From Streptomyces sp. NBC_01142 (lineage in GTDB: Bacteria; Actinomycetota; Actinomycetes; Streptomycetales; Streptomycetaceae), in assembly GCF_026341125.1 (NCBI RefSeq), contig NZ_JAPEOR010000001.1:2170001-2234000 (forward strand): a stretch of DNA of 64,000 nt, read 5' to 3'. The notes under the pieces are model-generated. The model had not been told where the DNA came from, made no database searches, and saw only the letters and a program-made list of their open reading frames with translations. The position numbers and the translations under genes were made by a program. This document shows, piece by piece, positions 1 to 11,497 of the stretch (position 1 is its first letter; every line of letters starts with the position of its first letter).

Positions 1-526
1 CCCTCGCCTGTGGGTAGGCGCTCTTCTCCTGCCCGCGGCTGACGCCGGGGCGCCCGAAGAAGGCGGCGTTGGCCTCGGTGTCGGGCAGGTCGAAGGTGGT
101 GCCGTCCACCGCGACCAGCCGCCACCGGCGGTACCAGGACCCGCTCGTGTTCTCGGTCGCTACCGGACGGCACACCCTGGTGAACAGGCCCCTGAGCGGC
201 TCCGGGCCCAGCCGCAGACGGGCCCGGCCGATTGCCGCGGTGGTCGGCACCCGCCACGGCCCTTTCCACCGCCCCATCCGCTCCAGCCCATGGGTGAGGA
301 GCCGCCCGACCTCTTCATATCCCTGACCGGAGAACAGACACATCGCCAGCACGAAATAGACCACCACCCGAGCCGGCAGCAGCCTGTGCCGCTGCTCGGC
401 CCGACCGCACTCCGCGATCACCTCGTCCACCAACTCCGGCGGAAACGCGCGGGTCAGCACCCCGACCGCAATCCGATCCGACAACCGCTCGCCTGCTGAC
501 GACTTCACCTGTCCGGGCCTTGGCAC
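1..526 (-). CDS. IS4-type transposase, N-terminal part (runs off the window)
   Basis: Read on the minus strand, this frame is open to the window edge. It begins VPRPGQ and continues with the N-terminal helical domain seen in actinobacterial IS4-like transposases (LTRAFPPELVDEVI, then RHRLLPARVVVYFVLAM). The start of the DDE catalytic domain follows as VAVDGTTFDLPDTEAN, where the first Asp of the catalytic triad would lie. The GTG at 526 is preceded by GGTGAGG; an in-frame GTG 18 nt later is an alternative start. The catalytic core and C-terminus are outside the window, so it cannot be said whether the gene is intact. The outer inverted repeat of the element was not resolved with confidence. 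The family assignment rests on protein similarity as I recall it. Confidence 0.75.
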   Translation of the reverse strand, partial: MPRPGQVKSSAGERLSDRIAVGVLTRAFPPELVDEVIAECGRAEQRHRLLPARVVVYFVLAMCLFSGQGYEEVGRLLTHGLERMGRWKGPWRVPTTAAIGRARLRLGPEPLRGLFTRVCRPVATENTSGSWYRRWRLVAVDGTTFDLPDTEANAAFFGRPGVSRGQEKSAYPQAR

Positions 527-629
527 ACCTCACCCAACGATCCGAAAACACCAAAGTCACCGGTATTGCACCTAGATAGGCATCGTTCGCCGACGCGAGA
601 CCGGTGCCGGCACGACGAAGCTGAGCGTC

Positions 630-860
630 ATGACGAACATCGAGATGAACCCCGCAACCGCAACCGCAACCGACACCCTCGAGGCCCCTGTCGCCGACGC
701 GCCTCACCAGAAGGGCAAGAAGAAGAACAAGGCCAAGCGGCGCGCGGCCAAGGCCCTGGCGTGGTTCGCCCTGGTCTTCACCGCGCTCCTGGTCCTGGCA
801 GAGCCGTGGCTGCTGATCCCGGTCGCCACCCTGATCGTGGCGGTCTCCCTCTGGGACTGA
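630..860 (+). CDS. Small two-helix membrane protein
   Basis: A 76-aa protein with a Thr/Ala-rich N-terminus, then a basic Lys-rich stretch (KGKKKNKAKRRAAK), then about 33 hydrophobic residues that can form two membrane helices separated by a Glu-Pro turn. The basic patch before the helices suggests the N-terminus stays in the cytoplasm. It stands alone between the transposase fragment and the LysE gene. The ribosome-binding site is weak (GAAGCTGAG). I do not recognise a family, so the call rests on G/C-rich third positions and the membrane-like sequence. Confidence 0.5.
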   Translation: MTNIEMNPATATATDTLEAPVADAPHQKGKKKNKAKRRAAKALAWFALVFTALLVLAEPWLLIPVATLIVAVSLWD

Positions 861-1014
861 GGTGGCCGAGCCTCTCTTCGCCGCCGGGCGATACTCCTCA
901 GTCCCTCTCTCCAAGCCGCGCCGAGAGCTCACGCCGAGCTTCCTGAACACCTGCGGTGGGGGCCCGGGATGTGACGCGCCCCTGGCGCGGTGCCTGCGGT
1001 GGGCCCCCGGGGAC

Positions 1015-1659
1015 TCAGTCCGCGCGGCCCGTCGCCGCCACCGTCACGCCGAGGCCGATCATCGCGCAGCCGCCTGCCCCGCCCACCATCGACAGCCGGC
1101 GCTCCGAGCGGGCGAACCAGGTGCGGGCGGCCGCCGCGCCCAGCCCCCACAGGGTGTCCGTGACCATGCCGATGCAGATCGGGACCAGGCCCAACACCAG
1201 CATCTGGGCGGGCAGACGGCCCGCCGAGTGGTCCACGAACTGCGGCAGCACCGCGGCGAAGAAGACAATCCCCTTCGGGTTGGTGACGCCCACCAGGACG
1301 CCGTCCACGACGGTACGGAGATCGCCGCGCGGCCGGCCCGAAGGAGCCGCCATGTCCGAGACCTTCATGTCCTTCCGGTGCCGGAACGCCTGCACCCCCA
1401 GATGGACCAGATAGGCCGCACCCGCCAGCTTCACCGCCAGGAACACCGCCGCCGACCGTTCCACCAGCGTGCCCACGCCCAGGGCGACGGCCACCACCAA
1501 GACGTACGAGCCGAGGAGATTGCCGAACGCCGTCGCCAGTGCCGTACGGCGACCGTGGGCGAGGGCCCGGCCGATCACGAAGAGCACGCTCGGCCCCGGG
1601 ATCACGATCACCAGCAGGGATATGGCCGCGAAGGCGAGCAGACGGTCGGTCGACACCAT
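1015..1659 (-). CDS. LysE/RhtB-family amino-acid exporter
   Basis: Integral membrane protein of 214 aa with the LysE superfamily layout: hydrophobic N-terminal helix with the conserved PGPSVLFVIGRAL motif, a charged cytoplasmic loop near residues 95-120, and the second-half motif GVLVGVTNPKGIVFFAAVLP. About six membrane helices are visible. Members of this family export amino acids or related small metabolites; the substrate here cannot be told. The ATG at 1659 has GGGAG eight bases upstream and is preferred over an ATG eight codons earlier. It is transcribed alone, divergently from the acyl-CoA synthetase genes. Confidence 0.9.
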   Translation of the reverse strand: MVSTDRLLAFAAISLLVIVIPGPSVLFVIGRALAHGRRTALATAFGNLLGSYVLVVAVALGVGTLVERSAAVFLAVKLAGAAYLVHLGVQAFRHRKDMKVSDMAAPSGRPRGDLRTVVDGVLVGVTNPKGIVFFAAVLPQFVDHSAGRLPAQMLVLGLVPICIGMVTDTLWGLGAAAARTWFARSERRLSMVGGAGGCAMIGLGVTVAATGRAD

Positions 1660-1969
1660 GTCCAGAACTCCCAGCTCGTCCACCCCGGTCGTGACACTCC
1701 TCCGGTCGTGCCATTCAACCAGCCGCGCGAATCAGGCGGCAGCGGGTTATGGCAGCAGGCCCGCGCCGCGCCGCCGGCCCACCGAACGTGATCGGCATCC
1801 CGGTCGCACGGCGCAGCCGCAGCAGTGCCGCCCGCATCTCCACCCCTTCACCGGGTCCGGGTCACGCGATTGTCCTCCTGCCGCGAGCACACCAGCCCCG
1901 TACGGGGGTAGTGAGATCTGGGTCGCTGATTACACGATGTCAGTGACAGGTCCGCAATGAGGAGGACAT
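1660..1969. other. Divergent intergenic region
   Basis: This 310-bp stretch separates the LysE gene (leftward) from the acyl-CoA synthetase pair (rightward) and must carry both promoters. I see no gene in it. A strong ribosome-binding site, GAGGAGG, lies just before the ATG at 1970. No convincing operator was found. Confidence 0.5.
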
Positions 1970-3695
1970 ATGACGTCAGGCAGTGCGACGGAGAGGTTCC
2001 GGGCCGCCCGGGACTTCCTGCTGCAGCACCGGGAGGACTACGCGACGGCGTACGAGGGCTTCGCCTGGCCGCGGTTCGAGCGCTTCAACTGGGCGCTGGA
2101 CTGGTTCGACGTCATCGCCGAGGGCAACGACAGCACCGCGCTGCACATCATCGAGGAGGACGGCCCGCGCTCCCGCTTCTCCTTCGCGGAGATGTCGGCG
2201 CGCTCCAGTCGGGCCGCCAACTGGCTGCGCGCTCAGGGCGTGGGCGCGGGCGACCGCATCCTGGTGATGCTCGGCAACCAGGTCGAGCTGTGGGAGACCG
2301 CGCTCGCCGCGATGAAGCTGCGGGCCGTGATGATCCCCGCGACCCCGCTGCTCGGGCCGGCCGACCTGCGCGACCGGATCGAGCGGGGCCCACGTGCGGC
2401 ATGTCGTCGCGCGCGCCGAGGACGTTCCGAAGTTCGACGAGGTGCCCGGCGACTACACCCGGATCGTCGTCGAGGGTGGCCGTGCGGGCGTCGTCGAGGA
2501 TGTCGGCGAGGGTGGAGGTATGGCCGGCAGTGAGGGCTGGCTGTCGTACGACGGCGTGTACGACAGCCCCGAGAGCTTCGAGCCCGACGGGATCACACGC
2601 GCCGACGACCCGCTGATGCTCTACTTCACCTCCGGTACGACCGCCCGGCCCAAACTGGTCGAGCACACCCATCTCTCCTACCCCGTCGGCCACTTGGCCA
2701 CGATGTACTGGATCGGGCTGAAGCCGGGCGATGTGCATCTGAACATCTCGTCACCCGGCTGGGCCAAGCACGCCTGGTCCAATCTCTTCGCACCCTGGAA
2801 CGCAGAGGCCACCGTCTTCATCCACAACTACACGCGCTTCGACGCGGGCCGGCTGATGGCGGAGATGGACCGCGAGGGCGTGACCAGCTTCTGCGCCCCG
2901 CCCACCGTGTGGCGGATGCTGATCCAGGCGGACCTCAGCCGGCTGCGTACGCCCCCGCGCGAGGTGGTCGCGGCCGGAGAGCCGCTCAACCCGGAGGTCA
3001 TCGAGACCGTGCGGCGCGAATGGGGAGTGACCATCCGGGACGGGTTCGGGCAGACGGAGACGGCGGTGCAGGTGGCCAACAGCCCGGGACAGCTGCTCAA
3101 GGCCGGGTCGATGGGCCGGCCGTGCCCCGGCTACAAGGTGGAGCTGCTCGATCCGGTGACGGGTGAGCCGGGCGCGGCCGAGGGCGAGATCTCGCTCGAC
3201 CTGTCCAACGAACCGGTCGGCCTGATGACCGGCTACCACGGCGACCCGGAGCGTACGGCCGAGGCGATGGCGAACGGCTACTACCGCACGGGCGACATCG
3301 GCGCGCGCGACGCCGACGGGTACATCACCTACGTCGGGCGTTCCGACGATGTCTTCAAGGCCTCCGACTACAAGATCTCGCCGTTCGAGCTGGAGAGCGC
3401 GCTGCTGGAACACGAGGCGGTGGCGGAGGCGGCGGTCGTGCCCGCACCGGACCCGCTGCGGCTCGCCGTACCGAAGGCGTACATCGTGCTGGCGGAGGGC
3501 TGGGAGCCCGGCCCGGACACGGCGAAGCTGCTCTTCGCTCACTCGCGCGCCGTCCTGGCTCCGTACAAGCGCATCCGCCGCCTGGAGTTCGCGGAGCTGC
3601 CGAAGACCGTGTCGGGGAAGATCCGCCGGATCGAGCTGCGCGAGCGTACGGCCGAGGGTTCGACCGCCGAGTACACCGAGGGAGACCTGCGATGA
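1970..3695 (+). pseudogene. Acyl-CoA synthetase (AMP-forming), frameshifted
   Basis: The reading frame opens as an ANL-superfamily ligase (MTSGSATERFRAARDFL), reaches DLRDRIERG, and then needs a shift to continue as VRHVVARAEDVPKFDEVPGD. One extra base in GGGGCCCACGTG near 2388-2391 accounts for it: GGGGCCACGTG would read ERGHVRHV without interruption. Downstream the protein is normal, with the AMP-binding P-loop YFTSGTTARPKLVEHTH, GFGQTETAVQV, the YRTGDIG hinge region and the catalytic Lys motif [13 protein letters not shown]. The rebuilt product is about 575 aa and resembles medium-chain or aromatic acyl-CoA ligases. The next synthetase gene overlaps its stop by ATGA, so the two are co-translated in the intact form. 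The lesion may be a true mutation or a sequencing error. Confidence 0.85.
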
Positions 3696-5317
3696 CACTG
3701 TCGTACGCCCACGGAACGGGCGCGACCGCGCTGCTCGGCGACACGATCGGCCGCAACCTGGACCGGGCGATCGCGGCGTACCCCGATCGCGAGGCGCTGG
3801 TCGACGTGCCCGCGGGAACCCGCTGGACCTACGCCCGGTTCGGTGCGGCGGTGGACCGGTTGGCGCGTGCGTTCCTCGCCGGTGGAGTCGCCAAGGGGGA
3901 CCGCGTCGGAATCTGGGCGGTCAACTGCGCGGAGTGGGTGCTGGTGCAGTACGCCACGGCCCGGATCGGCGCGATCATGGTGAACATCAACCCCGCATAC
4001 CGTGCCCATGAGCTTCAGTACGTACTGAACCAGGCCGGGATCTCGCTGCTGGTCGCCTCGCAGCGCCACAAGACGAGCGACTACCGGGCGCTGGTGGAAC
4101 AGGTCCGGGGCGACTGCCCCGGCCTGAGGGCCGTCCACTACATCCAGGACGCCTCCTGGGACACACTCCTGGACGCGGCCGCGACCGTCTCCGACGAGCA
4201 ACTGGCCGCCCGCGAGGCGGAGTTGTCCTGCGACGACCCCGTCAATATCCAGTACACCTCGGGCACCACCGGCTTCCCCAAGGGCGCCACGCTCTCCCAC
4301 CACAACATTCTCAACAACGGGTACTTCGTGGGGGAGATGATCGCCTACACGGAGCAGGACCGGATCTGTCTGCCCGTTCCCTTCTACCACTGCTTCGGCA
4401 TGGTGATGGGCAACCTCGCCGCCACCTCGCACGGCGCGTGCATCGTGATCCCCGCGCCCTCCTTCGACCCGGTGGCCACTCTGCAGGCCGTCCAGCAGGA
4501 GCGCTGCACCTCGCTCTACGGTGTCCCGACGATGTTCATCGCGGAGCTGAACCTCGCCGACTTCGCGACGTACGACCTGGCCTCGCTGCGCACCGGGATC
4601 ATGGCGGGCTCGCCCTGCCCGGTCGAGGTGATGAAGCGGGTGGTCGCCGAGATGCACATGGAGGAGGTCTCCATCTGTTACGGCATGACCGAGACCTCGC
4701 CCGTGTCCACCCAGACCCGCCGCGAGGACGACCTGGAACGCCGCACCGGCACGGTCGGCCGCGTGCTGCCGCACATCGAGGTCAAGGTGGTCGACCCGGC
4801 GACGGGGGTGACCGTGGAGCGCGGTGCGGTGGGTGAGCTGTGCACCCGTGGCTACAGCGTGATGCTCGGCTACTGGGACGAGCCGGAGAAGACCGCTGAG
4901 GCGGTCGACGCCGGCCGCTGGATGCACACCGGCGACCTCGCGGTGGTGCGGGAGGACGGTTACGTCCAGATCGTCGGCCGGATCAAGGACATGATCATCA
5001 GGGGCGGCGAGAACGTCTATCCGCGCGAGATCGAGGAGTTCCTGTACGGGCACCCGAAGATCGCGGACGTACAGGTGGTCGGTGTACCGGACGAGCGCTA
5101 CGGCGAGGAGATCCTGGCGTGCGTCATCCCGCGCGACCCGTCCGACCCGCCGACCCTCGAGGAGATCTCCGCGTACTGCCGCGAACAGCTCGCGCACTAC
5201 AAGGTCCCGCGCAGGCTGGAGATCCTGGGCGACTTCCCGATGACGGTGAGCGGGAAGGTCCGCAAGATCGAACTGCGCGAACGGTACGCCGGGTCCGCAC
5301 CCGTTGCCAGTGACTGA
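3692..5317 (+). CDS. Fatty-acyl-CoA synthetase family ligase
   Basis: A 541-aa AMP-forming ligase expected to activate a carboxylic acid with ATP and join it to CoA. The ANL motifs are all present: P-loop [18 protein letters not shown] near residue 188, [10 protein letters not shown] near 330, the MHTGDLAVV Asp motif near 410, [15 protein letters not shown], and the C-terminal catalytic Lys in [13 protein letters not shown]. It overlaps the preceding synthetase by four bases (ATGA), a translational coupling that points to a shared task, probably activation of two related acids or of one acid in a catabolic route. The substrate cannot be assigned from sequence. Length and motif order are normal and the gene appears intact. 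Confidence 0.9.
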   Translation: MTLSYAHGTGATALLGDTIGRNLDRAIAAYPDREALVDVPAGTRWTYARFGAAVDRLARAFLAGGVAKGDRVGIWAVNCAEWVLVQYATARIGAIMVNINPAYRAHELQYVLNQAGISLLVASQRHKTSDYRALVEQVRGDCPGLRAVHYIQDASWDTLLDAAATVSDEQLAAREAELSCDDPVNIQYTSGTTGFPKGATLSHHNILNNGYFVGEMIAYTEQDRICLPVPFYHCFGMVMGNLAATSHGACIVIPAPSFDPVATLQAVQQERCTSLYGVPTMFIAELNLADFATYDLASLRTGIMAGSPCPVEVMKRVVAEMHMEEVSICYGMTETSPVSTQTRREDDLERRTGTVGRVLPHIEVKVVDPATGVTVERGAVGELCTRGYSVMLGYWDEPEKTAEAVDAGRWMHTGDLAVVREDGYVQIVGRIKDMIIRGGENVYPREIEEFLYGHPKIADVQVVGVPDERYGEEILACVIPRDPSDPPTLEEISAYCREQLAHYKVPRRLEILGDFPMTVSGKVRKIELRERYAGSAPVASD

Positions 5318-5382
5318 CGTCGTACTTTGCCCGCCGGAAGCCATGCCCTGTGCGGGACCGCCGACGAGGCGCGGGGCAGGCT

Positions 5383-6210
5383 TCAGGCCCCCGTCGTGAT
5401 GAGCTCGTCCGCGGGGGCGTTGACCGGCTGCGGGCTGCCTGTCAGATCCATGATGAAGAGCGGGATGCCGAGGGCGTCCGCACGGGCGCGGGCATCGTTC
5501 GCGTACCCGGCGAGGGAGAAGAAGACGCTCGCCGCCGAGGTGCTCAGCCCGTTCAGCCACAGGCACTCGACATCGCGCAGCGTGGCGGGCCGGGTGGACG
5601 GGTCGACCTGGGCGACCAGGCCGGGGCCGCGCAGGTCTATGCCGGAGGACGGGCGGACCTCCGGCCGGATTATGTCCCGGAAGCCCAGCCACTGGAGATA
5701 GAGCGCCGCGGCGGTCACCGCGTCGCGTGCGGTGCGGATCGTGACCGGTCGGAACGAGGGGCGCGGCGCGGTCGCCGTGCGTGGCGGCGGGATGTGCGCC
5801 GGGCGTCCCGCCGAGGCGGACTGCGAACCCGGCGGCGAGTGCGGCGAGTGCGGGGACTGCGAGGACTGCGGCGACGGGGAGGACTGAGGCTGCGGTGCCT
5901 GCGAGGGCCGGGTGGAGGCCGAGCCCGGCGTGGCAGGGACGGGGGAGCTCACCGGGCGGACCGGGATACGCAGCACCGTGCCGCAGGGGCAGCCGAGCTC
6001 CGGCTGCGGCCACTGGTCCTGGCGCCCGCACGCCTGGCAGCGGACCGTCACCCAGTCGTCCGTCCAGGTGCGGTGCGTAATCGGCTCCGGAGGAGCGGCG
6101 CGCAGCAGCGGTGGGGCGAGCGGGGCACCGCACGCGCAGGGATAGACCGACGGCGCGTACAGGTGGTCGCGGCGACAGGACGGGCAGTGCACCAGCACGG
6201 TCTCGGTCAA
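5383..6210 (-). CDS. Zinc-ribbon protein with restriction-endonuclease-like C-terminal domain
   Basis: The 275-aa product starts with two Cys4 zinc ribbons (HCPSCRRDHLYAPSVYPCAC, then CQACGRQDQWPQPELGCPC), continues with a low-complexity Pro/Ser/Gln linker, and ends with a compact domain of about 120 aa. That domain has the pattern GFRDIIRPEVRPSSGIDLRG ... LVAQVDPSTRPA, reminiscent of the PD-(D/E)xK nuclease fold, where Asp and the QV-D positions would stand for catalytic residues. A TTG start at 6210 is chosen because AGGGGGG lies just upstream; an ATG 15 codons earlier has no such site. The gene is convergent with the synthetase pair and divergent from gcl. The nuclease idea is inferred from pattern only. 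Confidence 0.65.
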   Translation of the reverse strand: MTETVLVHCPSCRRDHLYAPSVYPCACGAPLAPPLLRAAPPEPITHRTWTDDWVTVRCQACGRQDQWPQPELGCPCGTVLRIPVRPVSSPVPATPGSASTRPSQAPQPQSSPSPQSSQSPHSPHSPPGSQSASAGRPAHIPPPRTATAPRPSFRPVTIRTARDAVTAAALYLQWLGFRDIIRPEVRPSSGIDLRGPGLVAQVDPSTRPATLRDVECLWLNGLSTSAASVFFSLAGYANDARARADALGIPLFIMDLTGSPQPVNAPADELITTGA

Positions 6211-6320
6211 CGCGTTCCCCCCTTTCCCCTTGTGCTGAGCCCCATCGTCCACCAAGAGCGAGGCCTTGGGGAGGGACTTCGGTCATCCCTTGACGGCGCA
6301 CTGCGGGCGTCCTACATTGC

Positions 6321-6356
6321 TTCCGTATAGCAGAACTATTCTTCCGCATTACGGAA
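6321..6356 (+). promoter_or_regulatory. Tandem TTCCG-type operators upstream of gcl
   Basis: A perfect palindrome TTCCGCATTACGGAA lies at 6342-6356, and a degenerate version TTCCGTATAGCAGAA starts exactly 21 bp earlier. The same pair with the same 21-bp step occurs before hyi at 12375-12410. Two full helical turns between centres suggest two dimers, or a tetramer, bound on one face of the DNA. IclR-family AllR is the known controller of allantoin and glyoxylate genes in Streptomyces and is the obvious candidate; that link is inference. Confidence 0.75.
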
Positions 6357-6412
6357 TCGAGCTCTGAGGGGCGCGAGGAGCCAGAATCCGCCAGGCCGAA
6401 GCAGGAGCACCC

Positions 6413-8191
<1,779 letters not shown>

Positions 8192-8209
8192 CGCTCCCGC
8201 AGAGGGGGA

Positions 8210-8247
8210 ACGGCCCCTGTCCCGGACATGCTCCGGGGCAGGGGCCG
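8210..8247 (+). terminator. Terminator hairpin after gcl
   Basis: A 17-bp stem, ACGGCCCCTGTCCCGGA against TCCGGGGCAGGGGCCGT with a single mismatch, closes a four-base loop 18 bp after the gcl stop. There is no T-run, as is usual for Streptomyces terminators. Confidence 0.75.
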
Positions 8248-8444
8248 TCGGTCGTTTGCGGGGCGTGCCGGGAATGCCGGAGGCGGGAGCCCGGCGGAAC
8301 GGAGCCTGCCCGCACGCCCGTTGGTGCTCTTCACGGGTGCTCTTCACGGGGGGAGTGTGGGTGCGCCGTTGCCGTACGCGTCCTGCAGGGCGCTCGGGCG
8401 ACGCAGGAACCGGCATCATCACATCCTGTGCCGTCCCCGCCGCA

Positions 8445-8480
8445 AGCGCGGTCTGCAGCGCGGTCTGCAGCGCGGTCTGC
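8445..8480. repeat. Three tandem 12-bp repeats
   Basis: Unit AGCGCGGTCTGC occurs three times in a row with no mismatch. It lies in non-coding DNA between convergent genes; no function is evident. Confidence 0.75.
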
Positions 8481-8555
8481 GGAGCCCGCCGGCTGGGCGG
8501 GCCGCGCGCGGGCACACGCAAAAGCGGGCACACGTGGCAGCGGGCATGCGAAAAG

Positions 8556-8590
8556 GGCGTGGAGTACGGGACCGTCCGTACTCCACGCCC
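8556..8590. terminator. Perfect 15-bp hairpin, probably a terminator
   Basis: GGGCGTGGAGTACGG pairs perfectly with CCGTACTCCACGCCC across a loop of about five bases. It sits in the gap between convergent gcl and katA and could stop transcription from either side. Confidence 0.55.
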
Positions 8591-8911
8591 TGGCTGTGAC
8601 GTTGTTGCCGCCCGACGGCGCGAGGCTGGCGCGACAGGACATTCGCGTCGCCGGGCGGGGCATGGGGGAGGGGCTGGGACCGCAGCGGGGCAATTGCTCC
8701 CAGGATTCCCTTCCTTCAGGTCAGAAAGGAAACCCGGGGACCTTCACCACCGCACTGGCATCACCTGCCGCTGCGGTCCCCACGCGGTGCCGGCCGCATC
8801 GGCCGGCACCGTCATCCCGCTCCGCGCGACCACCCCTCATCCGGGTCTGCGGTGCGGACTCGGCGCACAGAAATCTGACCTTCCGTCATATTCCGGGCGC
8901 TGCCTGGTCGC

Positions 8912-10369
8912 TCAGTCCTCGCGCAGGGCGCGGACCGCTTCCTCGACGCGCTTGCCGTACTCGGCGTCGGCGGCGTGGAAGTGGGCGAGGTTCTTCTCGA
9001 TCACGTCGTCGCGGGTGACCTGCGAGAGGCCACCGGCGATGTTGGCGATCAGACGGGACTTCTCCTCGTCGGACATCAGGCGGTAGAGCTCGCCCGCCTG
9101 GAAGAAGTCGTCGTCCTTGACGTGGGCCGGCGCGGCGTGGGTGCCGGTCCAGCCCTGGACGGCGAGCGGGGCGGCGAGTGCCGCGTCCGTCTGCGCCGGG
9201 CCCTGGTACGAGTTGGGCTCGTAGTTCTTGTCGTGGCGCGAGCCGTTGCGCAGCGCCATGGCGCCGTCGCGGCCGTAGTTCTCCGCCACCGTCGCCTTCG
9301 GGGCGTTCACCGGCAGGAGGGTGTGGTTGACGCCCAGGCGGTAGCGGTGCGCGTCGGCGTAGGCGAACAGCCGTCCCTGGAGCATCTTGTCCGGGGACGG
9401 GCCGATGCCGGGTACGAAGTTGTTGGGCGAGAAGGCAGCCTGCTCGACCTCGGCGAAGACGTTGTCCGGGTTACGGTCGAGGACCAGGCGGCCCACGCGC
9501 TGCAGCGGGTAGTCCGCGTGCGGCCACACCTTGGTGAGGTCGAACGGGTTGAAGCGGTAGTCGGCGGCCTCGGCGGCCGGCATGAGCTGGACGTACAGGG
9601 TCCAGGAGGGGTTCACACCGCGCTCGATGGCCTGCAGCAGGTCCGTCTGGTGCGAGTTGGCGTCCTGGCCGACCAGCTCGGCGGCCTGCTCGCCGCTCAG
9701 CGAGCGGACGCCCTGGTTCGTCTTGAAGTGGTACTTGACGAAGAAGGCCTCGCCCTGCGCGTTCGTCCACTGGTAGGTGTGCGAGCCGTAGCCGTTCATG
9801 TGGCGGTACGAGGCGGGGATGCCACGGTCGCCCATCAGCCAGGTGACCTGGTGCGTCGCCTCGGGGGCGTGCGCCCAGAAGTCCCAGACGTTGTCCGGCT
9901 CCTGCCTGCCCGTGAACGGGTCGCGCTTCTGGGAGTGGATGAAGTCGGGGAACTTGATCGGGTCCTTGATGAAGAACACCGGGGTGTTGTTGCCGACGAG
10001 GTCGTAGTTGCCCTCTTCGGTGTAGAACTTCAGCGCGAAGCCGCGCGGGTCACGGACCGCGTCCGCGCCGCCGAGCGAGTCGGCGACGGTGGAGAAGCGG
10101 ATGAACGTCTCCGTACGCCTGCCGACCGCGGAGAGGAAGTCAGCCCTGGTGAAGCCGGTGACATCGTCGGTGACCTCGAAGTAGCCGTACGCGCCGCTGC
10201 CGCGGGCGTGTACGACGCGCTCCGGGATGCGCTCCCGGTTGAAGCGGGCGAGCTTCTCCAGCAGGTGCTGGTCCTGGAGGAGGAGCGGGCCACCGACGCC
10301 GGCGGTGGCTGAGTTCTGATTGTCGGCGACCGGGGCGCCTGACTCGGTCGTAAGCACACGCTGCGTCAT
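8912..10369 (-). CDS. katA: Monofunctional haem catalase
   Basis: A 485-aa small-subunit (clade 3) catalase that splits H2O2. Visible landmarks are the distal His in [15 protein letters not shown], the distal Asn region [18 protein letters not shown], and the proximal haem-ligand Tyr in [14 protein letters not shown]. Length matches the clade. It lies between gcl and glxR and presumably removes peroxide made by uricase, whose operon promoter carries almost the same operator. It is transcribed leftward from its own promoter. Confidence 0.95.
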   Translation of the reverse strand: MTQRVLTTESGAPVADNQNSATAGVGGPLLLQDQHLLEKLARFNRERIPERVVHARGSGAYGYFEVTDDVTGFTRADFLSAVGRRTETFIRFSTVADSLGGADAVRDPRGFALKFYTEEGNYDLVGNNTPVFFIKDPIKFPDFIHSQKRDPFTGRQEPDNVWDFWAHAPEATHQVTWLMGDRGIPASYRHMNGYGSHTYQWTNAQGEAFFVKYHFKTNQGVRSLSGEQAAELVGQDANSHQTDLLQAIERGVNPSWTLYVQLMPAAEAADYRFNPFDLTKVWPHADYPLQRVGRLVLDRNPDNVFAEVEQAAFSPNNFVPGIGPSPDKMLQGRLFAYADAHRYRLGVNHTLLPVNAPKATVAENYGRDGAMALRNGSRHDKNYEPNSYQGPAQTDAALAAPLAVQGWTGTHAAPAHVKDDDFFQAGELYRLMSDEEKSRLIANIAGGLSQVTRDDVIEKNLAHFHAADAEYGKRVEEAVRALRED

Positions 10370-10415
10370 GGTGGCGGGTTTGACCTTCCGTGCTGGAGCT
10401 GCTGACGGCTCCAGG

Positions 10416-10456
10416 AGCGTAAATTCATGGAGAATGAAACGTCAACAGTTTGTTGA
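10416..10456 (-). promoter_or_regulatory. katA promoter with TCAACA-N3-TGTTGA operator
   Basis: On the minus strand a perfect 15-bp palindrome (TCAACA, three bases, TGTTGA) overlaps a -35 box TTGACG. Then come 18 bases and a -10 box TACGCT. The same block with the same spacing precedes uraD at 38747-38787. An operator over the -35 box suggests repression. Confidence 0.7.
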
Positions 10457-10564
10457 AAGCGAAGTCTGTGGTTCCGGACGGCGGCAGCGCCTGGGCGCGA
10501 CAGGACAAGTGTCAGCGCTGCCGCCGCCCGGAGATCAGGGGTGAGGCGAATGAGCCTCGGGTGC

Positions 10565-11458
10565 TCAGACCTGCGAGCCGGAGAGGCGCTCCACGGAGCG
10601 CAGCAGAGCGGAGTGGTCCAGGCCGCCGTCGCCCTGCGCACGCAGCGAGGCGACCAGCTGGGCGACGACCGAGCCGACGGGCAGCGCGGCGCCGACGTTG
10701 CGGGCGGCGTCGGTGACGATGCCCATGTCCTTGTGATGCAGGTCGATCCGGAAGCCCGGGGCGAAGTCCCGCTTGAGGAAGTTGTCCTTCTTGCGGGTCA
10801 GCACGGTCGAGCCGGCCAGACCGCCGTTGAGCACGTCGAGCGCCGCGGCCAGGTCCACACCGGACTTCTCCAGGAAGACCACGGCCTCGGCGCAGGCCTG
10901 GATGTTGACCGCGACGATCAGCTGGTTGGCGGCCTTCACCGTCTGGCCGGAGCCGTGCGGGCCGCACAGGACGATGGTCTTGCCGAGAGCCTCGAGAATC
11001 GCCGAGGCGCTGTCGAAGTCGGCCTGCTCGCCGCCGACCATGATGGACAGTACGGCCTCGATCGCGCCGGCCTCGCCGCCGGAGACCGGGGCGTCCAGCA
11101 CACGGATGCCCTTCTCCTTGGCGTTCTTCGCCAGGTCCACCGAGGTCTGCGGGGTGATCGAGGACATGTCGATCAGCAGCGCACCCGGCTTGGCGTTCTC
11201 CAGGATGCCGTCGGGGCCGTAGGAGATGGCCTCGACCTGCGGGGAGGCGGGCACCATCGTGATGACCACATCGGCGTCCGAGACGGCCGCGGCGATCGAG
11301 GCCGCGGCGGTGCCGCCGGCCGCGGTCAGGCGGTCCAGCTTGTCCTGCTCCAGCGTGAAGCCGGTGACGGAGTAGCCCGCCTTCAGCAGGTTCTCGGACA
11401 TCGGGGAGCCCATGATGCCGAGGCCGATCCAGGCAATCTTGGGAAGGTTGCTGCTCAT
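10565..11458 (-). CDS. glxR: 2-Hydroxy-3-oxopropionate (tartronate semialdehyde) reductase
   Basis: A 297-aa member of the beta-hydroxyacid dehydrogenase family that reduces tartronate semialdehyde, the Gcl product, to glycerate. It shows the N-terminal NAD(P) fold motif IAWIGLGIMGSPMSENLLKAGY, the substrate-loop DAPVSGGEAGA near residue 120, and the catalytic Lys in GQTVKAANQ near 170. The ATG at 11458 is preferred over one seven codons upstream because GAGAGAGG precedes it. It follows hyi by 39 bp in the same direction, so the two probably form one transcript from the operator-bearing promoter before hyi. Confidence 0.94.
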   Translation of the reverse strand: MSSNLPKIAWIGLGIMGSPMSENLLKAGYSVTGFTLEQDKLDRLTAAGGTAAASIAAAVSDADVVITMVPASPQVEAISYGPDGILENAKPGALLIDMSSITPQTSVDLAKNAKEKGIRVLDAPVSGGEAGAIEAVLSIMVGGEQADFDSASAILEALGKTIVLCGPHGSGQTVKAANQLIVAVNIQACAEAVVFLEKSGVDLAAALDVLNGGLAGSTVLTRKKDNFLKRDFAPGFRIDLHHKDMGIVTDAARNVGAALPVGSVVAQLVASLRAQGDGGLDHSALLRSVERLSGSQV

Positions 11459-11497
11459 GAGGGTGCCTCTCTCAAACACTTTGGTACGTCGGGGAGT

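Larger units (their letters stand above)
8248..8911. other. Non-coding region between gcl and katA
   Basis: No convincing gene in about 660 bp. It contains a duplicated 13-mer (GGTGCTCTTCACG near 8325-8350), three exact 12-bp tandem copies and a 15-bp perfect hairpin (listed separately). The two flanking genes are convergent, so terminators are expected here. Confidence 0.55.

Noticed and set aside
8445..8480. Possible CRISPR array from the three 12-bp tandem units
   Set aside because: Units are contiguous without spacers and too short; no cas genes are in the window.
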